This document shows positions 46,715 through 62,300 of a stretch of DNA of 64,000 nucleotides, piece after piece. Under the pieces are notes generated by a model that saw nothing but the letters and a program-made list of their open reading frames with translations, made no database searches and was not told the origin of the DNA. The stretch spans positions 2,908,631-2,972,630 of the forward strand of contig OZ024790.1 of the NCBI GenBank assembly GCA_964017065.1, read 5' to 3'. Position numbers and translations under genes: made by a program. The number at the start of each line of letters is the position of its first letter. Within the stretch, counting starts at the first letter, position 1. The DNA is from Haliclona indistincta. Lineage: Eukaryota; Porifera; Demospongiae; Haplosclerida; Chalinidae.

Positions 46715-49308
46715 TTACTGCTGAGAGACCCTACGGTCAGCCTGTCTACCCAGGCGGCACTCGGAGGCCTTGTGCGGACCTTGACACCCTTTAATGGAGC
46801 ACACGTGCAAGAAGCGACAATCCGGCTCGAAACGACACCTGCCGTTATTCCACGAATAGCACACCCTCGGCACTGATGGTCTTTGTGTACTCCTCTTGAC
46901 CTGTCTGTCTTGATAGACTTCTTTTGAGGAGTTACCGGCTCCTTTCGTCTGCTGAACAAATTGAGCTAGGGCACAGTCTCCACTTGTGTGGTCTGGTTCT
47001 TGACACCACTTGCAAATTCCTATCACCTTGGTCTGGCACTTATCTGCCTGGAATGGTAGCATTCTGGTTGAGGGGGCACCAAACGTAACTGAATAAAGTG
47101 AGCTGCTCACTGAGTCCCACTTCAGATTGACCGCCAGCCCAGTCTGCCGGAACATTAGATCATACTCCTGCCAGCCGCTTCCTCCGCACTTGCGAGCCTC
47201 CCGGACTATGAAGGTCTGGTAGGCCCAGAGGCTCTTTGAAAGTTGCGGATACTTTTCTCCTAGGATGCTGGCGTAAATCCCGAAACTTGTTACCCAACTG
47301 AGAAGGTCGGGTACCTCTCGTCTAGGTGGTCTACCTGACAGCATTGAAGCCACCATGCCTCCCGCCACTGACAACCTCCTCCTCTCAGCTTCTAGGTTGT
47401 CTTTTAGCAGGTCTGCCATGTCCACAAATTCTCCCTGCTGGATTTTATTGACCAATTTAGCTGGGATGACGGGAAGCCCTTCACCCAACACAAAAGGAGG
47501 GGCTGGAGGCCTCTTTTTTGTCTCCGGTTGTTTTCCGGTTACGTCTTCTCCTTCTCCGTCTGGGAGACTGCCACCATCTATCAGTGGCAACGCCACCTCA
47601 TCGTCATCCTCTACGTCACCCAGACTTCTCTTCCCTGAGATAGGATTGGAGAGGAACTTATATAAATACTCTCATACTGTACTCACTAGTTACCATCCTC
47701 CCCCAGGTGCTATACCACTTCACTGACACACATAGGCACCTGGATACACCAAATAGCCCCCAGGTCCATCTGACTTGGTGGAACCTACTTGAGAGGCTCC
47801 AGTGACCACCTCAAACCCACTACACCTTTCAATCTCGCATTAATATGGCAGAATTTTTTTTTTTTTTTTTGTTTTTGCACCTTGAGCCGTTTATATACAC
47901 TATACTGTCTCGCCGCTAGAAGCCCCCACTGCGCTCTTACCGACCGCCTCCTGGTGTTACAGCTATCCCCACTACTTGGGGTCTGCTCGCCCACCAATGT
48001 CCTTACTGATACATGTACCACCATTGTATCGGACGCAATAAAACTCCTCTGCACCTATACGGTAACGCCCCTTGGTCCCCGCAGGACAATTTACAAGACC
48101 AATGTCCCACCTGCGTCACTACGACCACCATATACAACCTGACCACTGCAGGACACTAGTAACACCATTGTTTGTTCCACCTGAACCACCGCAGGCCACT
48201 AGTAACACCATTGTTCCCCTCAACCACTGCAGGACACTAGTAACACCCTTGCTCCCCTGAACCAATGCAGGACACTAGTAACACCTCTGTAACCCTGACC
48301 ACTGCAGGACACTAGTAACACCCTTGCTCCCCTGAACCAATGCAGGACACTAGTAACACCCTTGCTCCCCTGAACCAATGCAGGACACTAGTAACACCTC
48401 TGTAACCCTGAATCACTGCAGGACACTAGTAACACCTTCGTTCCATCTGAACCACTGCAGGGCACTAGTAACACCGTTGTGTCACTTGACCATTGGAGGA
48501 CACTCTAGTAATGCCATTGTACCACCTGCATGAACTACTAGTAACAACCTGACCACAGCAGGACACCACATTGCCTGAACCACTGCAGGACACTATAAAT
48601 ATTATAGTACCACCTGAGGTACTGCAACATACTAGTAACACCATTGTACCACCTGAAACACTGCCGGCCTCTAGTGACATTATTGTACCACCGCAGAGCA
48701 CTAGTAACCTCGAATTACCTTACCAATGCATGACACTATGTGCGACCATACATGTACTAAGCCCAGTATACTTGAGCTACTGCAGGACACATTATATTCT
48801 ATCCCCAACTACCTAGCCCAAGCTAAATGATCCCCGTTAGCTCCTCCTCTGCTCCAACCCAATGCTACCGACGCATGGCTCTAAACTTCACGACCAACTG
48901 CGTACTCCAGCTAAATTAGCCTTTAAGTTCTTGGCTACAGTCCCCTTCTACTGATTAATCTACCTATCTAATAGTCCAGTCATCGATCTATTATACCTCC
49001 GTGACCAGCCTTTGCTAGCTACTGGCCGCCCAACTTATCATATCCTTCATCGAATATGCCACAAAACAAAATTAAAGCCAAACAACCGTTTTCTTAAAAT
49101 GCCCGCTACCTGTGGCTGACTGCTTATTGGGCCTTGTAGCAAACTATAACTTACCACGGTTTGGGTCCTTCGCTGCTTCTCTCCTAGTGTCTGTCGCTCC
49201 TGAACCCGATGCGGTCGATGACGCCGCCGCCACTTGGGCTACGATATCTGGCATCATTTGTTTGAATACGTCTTGCATCATCAGCTTCAGCTCGTCCTTG
49301 TCTCCCAT
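46715..49308 (-). CDS. Spliced gag-like protein of the Ngaro-like element
   Basis: Exon 1 (49308-49155) starts MGDKDELKLMMQDVFKQMMP and ends in NRG at a GTAAGT donor. Exon 2 (47634-46715) begins KRSLGDVEDDDEVALPLIDG after a CTCAG acceptor and joins in frame (about 357 residues). The body contains the helical LPVIPAKLVNKIQQGEFVDM-type region found in Ngaro gag proteins. It is followed by CKWCQEPDHTSGDC and a CCCH finger-like CYSWNNGRCRFEPDCRFLHVC-type block (C-x7-C-x5-C-x3-H). It likely binds element RNA. Exon 1 could start earlier, at 49395 within repeat A1. The 1.5-kb intron is filled by a minisatellite. Confidence 0.65.
48130..48800. repeat. About 43-bp minisatellite in the gag intron
   Basis: About 14 imperfect tandem units with the core CACTGCAGGACACTAGTAAC and a variable spacer of the form 'accNttgtNccNcctga'. 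It lies wholly between the two gag exons of the Ngaro-like element. Confidence 0.85.
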
Positions 49309-49506
49309 TCTTTTGCGAACACAGAACGCAGTTGTCCGTCTCTCTCTGGTTTTGAACTCCCAACGTGTGATAGGACGTCTAGGCGCATGCGTCAACTACA
49401 AGGGGCGCACGTGGCTTAAACACATGTCCCGCCCCCTCGTGCGCCCACAGGACCCCACCCATCGCCACCCTGATGTTAACCGCGTTTAAGTGCCTTAAAC
49501 TGCATT

Positions 49507-50229
49507 AAATACTTATACCGATAGCATACTAGCTATATACTGACTAAACTAATCCACTGTTGACAAACTGTGATACTGTCCCACGTTAATTTGACATATG
49601 AATGACAAAGTAGTGACTCACTTGCCGATGCAAACTATGTGTATACATGTAGCTGTTGTTGATTACGATGATGCATAATAAAACAAACTAAAACCAGACA
49701 ACATGAATGCAATGAGCTCAAATGGAAAACATCATACTCTCAATATACTCACTGTCCGTTGGCTGCCAGCCTTGAAGGTCACGGTGTTGTGCAAGTTTAT
49801 TTAAGTATACCAAATACACTGAATAGTAACTGTTTACTTTTAGTACTGCTGGAATCATGAAGAGTAACTATATACAATATCAGTGTAGTTATAATCATAC
49901 ATATCATCATGTATAATACAGACTATGATATAATCAGTTGAATGATGCTTAGGATTTTGGTGTGACCCTGAGCATTGAGCTGACATCGGTCCTGTATCTT
50001 GCAGCACTGCGATTGCTGTCAGCTTGCAGTCCTGTTCTTCATTGCAGTCTGCAGCTCTCTATAGCTCTAGCTAGTTAACTGTACAACAAACATGCAGATC
50101 TCTTCTTGAGATCTGTATCTGTGTCATCTATTATGGTGTCACAAATGCACATACAGAATAATGCGGTAAAAACTTCGGTTTGAGTGCGGGGTCCAGGGGC
50201 AAGGAATTTAATTTTAGATTTAATTAAAA
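49507..50229. other. Intergenic, PRMT3 upstream region
   Basis: No gene is recognisable. The segment next to 49507 is the right flank of the Ngaro-like insertion. The last bases before PRMT3 read AAAAATGGCGGAC, so the start codon sits in a YY1-like ATGGCGG motif, common at animal housekeeping starts. Confidence 0.4.
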
Positions 50230-54834
<4,605 letters not shown>

Positions 54835-54986
54835 CACAAAAATTTTGACAGTAAAATTAATTTCGATATCTGGTTTCGATAATAAAATGTAAATAATTAT
54901 ACGTGGACAGTGTTGGTCTAAGACTGAGAACAGAGACAAGAGACACATAAAGATGAGGTGACATGATAATGAGAGAGAAGGTGCTG

Positions 54987-56170
54987 CTAGAGTCCATCGT
55001 TCATCCAGTCCCACTCTTCTTCTCTGCCGAAGAAAGCAAAGTATGTGTAGACGGTGCCGAAGACGAATATGTTTGCCGCTCCGACTAGTCCAGCTGATAC
55101 TGCGTCAATCTGTGGGGAAGAGAGATATTGTGAGAGTGGTTAATGGGGGAGACAGCAAGACTTACGACTGCTCTTCTAGCGAGTACTACGGGTAGACCTG
55201 TGGAGGAGAGGGAGATGGTGTGAGTATATAGGTGGAGTTGTGTCACAAGTTACACATTTGTTAATATCGATATTTTTAGTACTCTTTCGAGCACATTATT
55301 TGTCCTTTAGAATCATCAAACTTAAAACTCAAATCACGACTGATTATTTGTTTACTAAGCTCTTTGTCGCCAGAAAATTAATGTGCGCACAAATGCGGCA
55401 ATATCCAGTGACCAGCACACTAGCTCCATACTAGTGGAGTGTACATTTGCCATCAATTCAACAGCACCAGGGATTGCAGTGATACAAGATGACCATACCA
55501 TCAACTAGACACTGCAGAGACTAGTGTTAAAGGATCTGTCAACATTACTGGTCTACGTATTGCCGACCAGAGGCAAGCTAAATCGGGTATAAATTATCGT
55601 GAAATCTAAGCGTTTGAACCAAAACATAATAAAATTCACGAGCGTTTGACTCACCAAATCCGGACACCACCACACAAGCTGATAGGAAGTAACAGATCTC
55701 ATAGACCAATTTCCTATGGTAACAAACAAGTTTAGGGTCATCCCTTGGGTTAATATAGACGCAAACTTACATATTCTCTTCTTCAAACACCTCATAATGC
55801 TTACACAGTCGAGCAAGACCCAGTGGGACAGGCGAGAGAAGATAAAACAGTACTACAGTGGAAAGAAACAGGCTTTAAATCTTTTCTAGTTCATTTTGAT
55901 ATTGTATACTTACATACGAATAGTCCCCACCAGTTCAGCGTGCCGCTAGAAGAAAAACAAATGATTTATAAAGCTCACTGACTCTCACTTTCAAGCTTAC
56001 GCGGGCACGGTTGTGTAGACGGGCACTGCGCACCCCACGAACAGTAACACGACTCCTAACGTAGCGGCCAGCGCCATTAACACCAATCTAAGGATAAAAA
56101 GAAGGTTTAGGATGACAAGAAAGCCCTGGGAGACTTACACGACCACGCTTTTGCTGCACTTTGCTTCCAT
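54987..56170 (-). CDS. LEPROT: LEPROT/VPS55-family endosomal membrane protein, seven exons
   Basis: Exons 56170-56139, 56087-56001, 55945-55914, 55852-55771, 55713-55655, 55197-55166 and 55109-54987 join in frame to 148 residues. The order of hydrophobic helices and conserved words matches LEPROT/LEPROTL1 and yeast Vps55: LGVVLLFVGCAVPVYTTVP, NWWGLFVLLFYLLSPVPLGL, FLSACVVVSGFGLPVVLARR, then a fourth helix and an acidic/aromatic tail ending EEEWDWMNDGL (human ends with a similar FSWQQW-type tail). The family acts in endosome-to-vacuole/lysosome sorting and, in vertebrates, limits surface leptin and GH receptors. Whether this is closer to LEPROT or LEPROTL1 cannot be told. It is divergent from the EGF gene with 160 bp between the start codons. 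Confidence 0.85.
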
Positions 56171-56330
56171 GGTTGGTTGCTGTATGATTGTATCCCGTGA
56201 TGACACGCCTAACACCACGCCTACTTCTCACCTAATGGATCGTTGCCGTGGTAACGCTATTCTGCAGAGCCCGGAGGGGAGGAGCTGCTCTATCTGTTCT
56301 GTCCCGAGGGCGTAGCTAGCTACAATCGCT
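56171..56330. promoter_or_regulatory. Short bidirectional intergenic region
   Basis: Only 160 bp separate the LEPROT start (-) from the EGF-protein start (+). It must hold both promoters and 5' UTRs unless untranslated exons extend further. No TATA box is obvious. Confidence 0.5.
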
Positions 56331-59300
56331 ATGAGACCGCTACTGCTAGCTGTGTGGACGGTACTGGCGTGTTTGCAGCAAACTCTTGCTCAAGGTGCGT
56401 TCGTGTTGACTTGTAATTGAGGGCGCAGGAAACGCCCACCTGAGGGGAATACTACTGCAGCATACTATATACTATACATAAGCGCTTGTAACTGCAGCTT
56501 TTATGCAATCTAGCCTTTACTGGACTTGCTTAATAACACAACAAGCACTTGTTAATATACTGATCGAGTTTAGACACACTTTGTAGGCTGTAGCTGTGTA
56601 CTGGCGGCTGGTTGCATACCCGGCACTCAGTAGCTATAGCCTGACTGTGTCTGGATATGAGACCTTGTGTAGCTGAGTGTGCAGGTGCAAAGCCTTTAGT
56701 CTTGCTTATCTCAAATGTATTAGTGAATAATTACAATGTATGTGGTTATACCTGAGCATTTAACTTGCATTTTAGTCAGAATTTGTTTCCTTTGTGTGCT
56801 TATTATTTTACTTGACACTAGCTAGTGACGATGCTTACACCAGCTGCATACGGTATACTTGTTAGTTGTGGACAAAGCCTTTTAGTCTGCTGTTCTGCAC
56901 TCTGTGCAGGCTTGTGTGGGCAATATTATAATTCATAGATGTAATGGGCTATGAATTTCATTATCTGTGGTAGGTGATACTCTGTTATTTTATACACACA
57001 GATCCATGCAGTTCAAATCCATGTGTTTATGCAATACAATGTTTCGCTATCAATTCCACTAATTATCAATGCAGCTGTCTACCTGAGACAACTGGACAGA
57101 ATTGCGAAATAGATATAGATGTATGTACGAGCGCGCCCTGTCTGAATAGTGGTACATGTATCGATCAGCTCAATGGATTTGTGTGTCAATGTGTGCCTGG
57201 TTTTACTGATAGACAATGTCAGACGAATATCGACGACTGCGCTAGTCAACCGTGCGCTAATAATGGATCGTGCACCGATGAAGTCGACTCTTTCTCGTGC
57301 TCGTGTCGACCTGGTTACACCGGCATGGACTGCAGTATTAACATTGATGATTGCATCCCAGACGCTTGCGTTAATGGTGGTACTTGTATCGACGGTATTG
57401 GCGAGTACACATGCTCCTGCCCTCAAGGTTTTGCTGGCTCCAATTGCGCTAACACTACCAACTGTGCTCAAGATGTTACCTGTTTAAACAATGGGTTTTG
57501 CACACTCGATGACACCAGTACTTGTCAGTGTTCTCTTGGTTTTACGGGAGCATCGTGTGAGACCAATATCAATGATTGCAGTAGTGATCCTTGCATGAAT
57601 GGAGCTACCTGTTACGACAGGATTGGAGGCTTTAGATGCGAGTGTGCTCCTGGATTTGAGGGAGATCGTTGCGAGACAAACATTGACGATTGCCTGAGTA
57701 GCCCATGTGAGAACGGAGGGTTTTGTCAAGATCGTGTGAACGGATTCGAATGCTTTTGTAGCCAGGGATTTACCGAGGAACGGTGTACTCTTAATATCGA
57801 TGACTGCGTTGACGTAGTTTGTCAAAATGGAGGAGCATGTGTCGATGAGGTTAATGACTTCACTTGTTCGTGTAGCCCAGGGTATTCCGGTATGCTGTGC
57901 GAGACAGCTGTCGATCTTTGTGTCTCAATGCCATGTGAAAATGGAGCTACTTGTACCAGTGCTGGAGATGTCTACACTTGTGCATGCCCATTAGATTTCA
58001 CAGGGCAAACGTGTGGTGTTGAAATCACTCCTTGCTTTTCTCAGCCATGTATGAACAATGCTACTTGCAATATAGTTAGTGAGGGTTACGTCTGTCAATG
58101 CTCTCTTGGTTATACTGGTCAGAATTGTGAGGAAATGATCAACCATTGTGCTTCTTCTCCTTGTTTTGGTACAGCAACATGTACCAGTGCTTTGACTGGG
58201 TTCAGCTGTCAGTGTCCTATCGACTACACTGGTGATCTTTGCAATAGTATAATCAATGATTGCTCTGGTCAGCCTTGTCTTAATGGCGCCACATGTATTG
58301 ATGGTCCTGGTAACTACTCATGTAAATGTGCGGATGGATATGAGGGACAACATTGCGAACAAGATATAGATGAGTGTGCTAGCGATCCGTGCTTGAATGG
58401 TGCTACCTGTAATGATCTTGTTAATGGCTACTCTTGTGCCTGCTCTATCGGCTACACCGGAGTGAATTGTAGCCAAACAATCGACCATTGCGCTTCTTCT
58501 CCTTGTTTTAGCACAGCAACGTGTACCAGTAGTTTGACTGGGTTCAACTGCCAGTGTCCTATCGACTACACTGGTGATTTGTGTGACCAGCAAATCAACG
58601 ATTGTATCTCCAACCCTTGTTTGAATGGCGGTACTTGCATTGATGGGTTTGCCAACTACACATGCAACTGTGTGCAAGGATTTGATGGACAAAACTGTGA
58701 ACAAAATATAGACGATTGTGTTGACGATCCATGCTTCAATAATGCCACTTGCACTGATCTTGTTGATGACTACTCTTGTAACTGCTTGAATGGCTTTACT
58801 GGACAAGATTGTGAAGTCGATATCAATGAATGTGTGTCCTCTCCTTGTCCCTCTCAAGCAACCTGTATCGATCAGCCAGGAGGGTTCCGCTGTCTTTGTC
58901 CTGTTGGTTTGACTGGTCCTACCTGCCAGGTCCCTGTATCTGACTGCAGTGCCGATCCTTGTGAGAATAGTGGTACATGTCTTGATCTTAGTGGCAGTGG
59001 TGGTTATCAGTGTATGTGTCCTGATGGATTCACAGGTGATCACTGTGCCACGGACATAGATGAGTGTACTAGTGATCCATGCTTGAACGGTGCCACCTGC
59101 TCTGATCTTGTGAATGGCTACTCTTGTTCTTGTCCCATTGACTTTACTGGCCAAAACTGTGATATCATGATCGACAATTGCCTATCGAGCCCTTGCTTGA
59201 ACAACGGTACATGCATTGACTTGATTGGCCTATTCTCCTGCAGCTGTATCAATGGATATACTGGACTATCGTGTGAGACAGATATCGATGAATGTACTTT

Positions 59301-62300
59301 AATGCCGTGTAGCAATGGAGCAACATGTGTCAACAGCATTGGTAGCTATACCTGCTCGTGTCCCAGTGGCTTTACTGGACAAGATTGTGAAGAGGGTATC
59401 GACGAATGTGTGTCTTCTCCTTGTCCCTCTCAAGCAACCTGTATCGATCAGCCAGGAGGGTTCCGCTGTCTTTGTCCTGTTGGTTTGAATGGTCCTACCT
59501 GCCAGGTCCCTGTATCTGACTGCAGTGCCAATCCTTGTGAGAATAGTGGTACATGTCTTGATCTCAGTGGCAGTGGTGGTTATCAGTGTATGTGTCCTGA
59601 TGGATTCACAGGTGATCACTGTGCCACGGACATAGATGAGTGTACTAGTGATCCATGCTTGAATGGTGCCACCTGCACAGATCTTGTTAATGGCTACTCT
59701 TGTTCTTGTCTTACTGGCTTTACTGGTCAGAGTTGTGAGTTAACAATCGACCATTGCGCTTCTTCTCCTTGTTTTGACACAGCAACGTGTACCAATAGTT
59801 TGACTGGGTTCAGCTGTCAGTGTCCTATCGACTACACTGGTGATTTGTGTGACCAGCAAATCAATGATTGTATCTCCAACCCTTGTTTGAATGGCGGTAC
59901 TTGCATAGATGGGTTTGCCAACTACACATGCAACTGTGTGCAAGGATATGATGGACAAAACTGTGAACAAAATCTAGACGATTGTGCTGATGATCCATGC
60001 TTCAATAATGCCACTTGCACTGATCTTGATGATGACTACTCTTGTAATTGCTTGAATGGCTTTACTGGACAAGACTGTGAAGTGGATATCAATGAATGTG
60101 TGTCCTTTCCTTGTCCCTCTCAAGCAACCTGTATCGATCAGCCAGGAGGGTTCCGCTGTCTTTGTCCTGTTGGTTTGACTGGTCCTACCTGCCAGGTCCC
60201 TGTATCTGACTGCAGTGCCGATCCTTGTGAGAATAGTGGTACATGTCTTGATCTTAGTGGCAGTGGTGGTTATCAGTGTATGTGTCCTGATGGATTCACA
60301 GGTGATCACTGTGCCACGGACATAGATGAGTGTACTAGTGATCCATGCTTGAATGGTGCCACCTGCTCTGATCTTGTTAATGGCTACTCTTGTTCTTGTC
60401 TTACTGGCTTTACTGGTCAGAGTTGTGAGTTAATGATCGACCATTGTGCTTCTTCTCCTTGTTTTGGTACAGCAACATGTACCAGTACTTTGACTGGGTT
60501 CAGCTGTCAGTGTCCTATCGACTACACTGGCGATCTTTGTAACATGATAATCAATGATTGCTCTGGTCAGCCTTGTCTTAATGGCGCCACATGTATTGAT
60601 GGTCCTGGTAACTACTCATGTAACTGTGCGGATGGATATGAGGGACAACATTGCGAACAAGATATAGATGAGTGTGCTAGCGATCCGTGCTTGAATGGTG
60701 CTACCTGTAATGATCTTGTTAATGGCTACTCTTGTGCCTGCTCTATCGGCTACACCGGAGTGAATTGTAGCCAAACGATCGACCATTGCGCTTCTTCTCC
60801 TTGTTTTAGCACAGCAACGTGTACCAGTAGTTTGACTGGGTTCAACTGCCAGTGTCCTATCGACTACACTGGTGATTTGTGTGACCAGCAAATCAACGAT
60901 TGTATCTCCAACCCTTGTTTGAATGGCGGTACTTGCATTGATGGGTTTGCCAACTACACATGCAACTGTGTGCAAGGATTTGATGGACAAAACTGTGAAC
61001 AAAATATAGACGATTGTGTTGACGATCCATGCTTCAATAATGCCACTTGCACTGATCTTGTTGATGACTACTCTTGTAACTGCTTGAATGGCTTTACTGG
61101 ACAAGATTGTGAAGTCGATATCAATGAATGTGTGTCCTCTCCTTGTCCCTCTCAAGCAACCTGTATCGATCAGCCAGGAGGGTTCCGCTGTCTTTGTCCT
61201 GTTGGTTTGACTGGTCCTACCTGCCAGGTCCCTGTATCTGACTGCAGTGCCGATCCTTGTGAGAATAGTGGTACATGTCTTGATCTTAGTGGCAGTGGTG
61301 GTTATCAGTGTATGTGTCCTGATGGATTCACAGGTGATCACTGTGCCACGGACATAGATGAGTGTACTAGTGATCCATGCTTGAACGGTGCCACCTGCTC
61401 TGATCTTGTGAATGGCTACTCTTGTTCTTGTCCCATTGACTTTACTGGCCAAAACTGTGATATCATGATCGACAATTGCCTATCGAGCCCTTGCTTGAAC
61501 AACGGTACATGCATTGACTTGATTGGCCTATTCTCCTGCAGCTGTATCAATGGATATACTGGACTATCGTGTGAGACAGATATCGATGAATGTACTTTAA
61601 TGCCGTGTAGCAATGGAGCAACATGTGTCAACAGCATTGGTAGCTATACCTGCTCGTGTCCCAGTGGCTTTACTGGACAAGATTGTGAAGAGGATATCGA
61701 CGAATGTGTGTCTTCTCCTTGTCCCTCTCAAGCAACCTGTATCGATCAGCCAGGAGGGTTCCGCTGTCTTTGTCCTGTTGGTTTGAATGGTCCTACCTGC
61801 CAGGTCCCTGTATCTGACTGCAGTGCCGATCCTTGTGAGAATAGTGGTACATGTCTTGATCTCAGTGGCAGTGGTGGTTATCAGTGTATGTGTCCAGATG
61901 GATTCACAGGTGATCACTGTTCCACGGACATAGATGAGTGTACTAGTGATCCATGCTTGAATGGTGCCACCTGCACAGATCTTGTTAATGGCTACTCTTG
62001 TTCTTGTCTTACTGGCTTTACTGGTCAGAGTTGTGAGTTAACAATCGACCATTGTGCTTCTTCTCCTTGTTTTGGCACAGCAACATGTACCAGTAGTTTG
62101 ACTGGGTTCAGCTGTCAGTGTCCTATCGACTACACTGGTGATTTGTGTGACCAGCAAATCAACGATTGTATCTCCAACCCTTGTTTGAATGGCGGTACTT
62201 GCATAGATGGGTTTGCCAACTACACATGCAACTGTGTGCAAGGATATGATGGACAAAACTGTGAACAAAATCTAGACGATTGTGCTGACGATCCATGCTT

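Larger units (their letters stand above)
42855..49506 (-). mobile_element. Ngaro-like YR retrotransposon, 6.65 kb, split direct repeats
   Basis: Minus-strand order: A1 (49506-49323), spliced gag, RT-RNase H, tyrosine recombinase, B1 (43712-43416), A2 (43415-43233), short spacer, B2 (43151-42855). A1 and A2 share 'aacgcagttgtccgtctctc' through 'gtgccttaaactgca'; B1 and B2 share TTAACATCTTTAGGGTGACT onward. Both repeat pairs appear nearly identical, implying recent insertion. The B1/A2 join (CTGCAT|TTAACATC) is the presumed circle junction. The CCCH-type gag, the YLDDYLFVGPP polymerase motif and the recombinase type match Ngaro elements. Single-base frameshifts occur in RT and recombinase. Confidence 0.85.
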
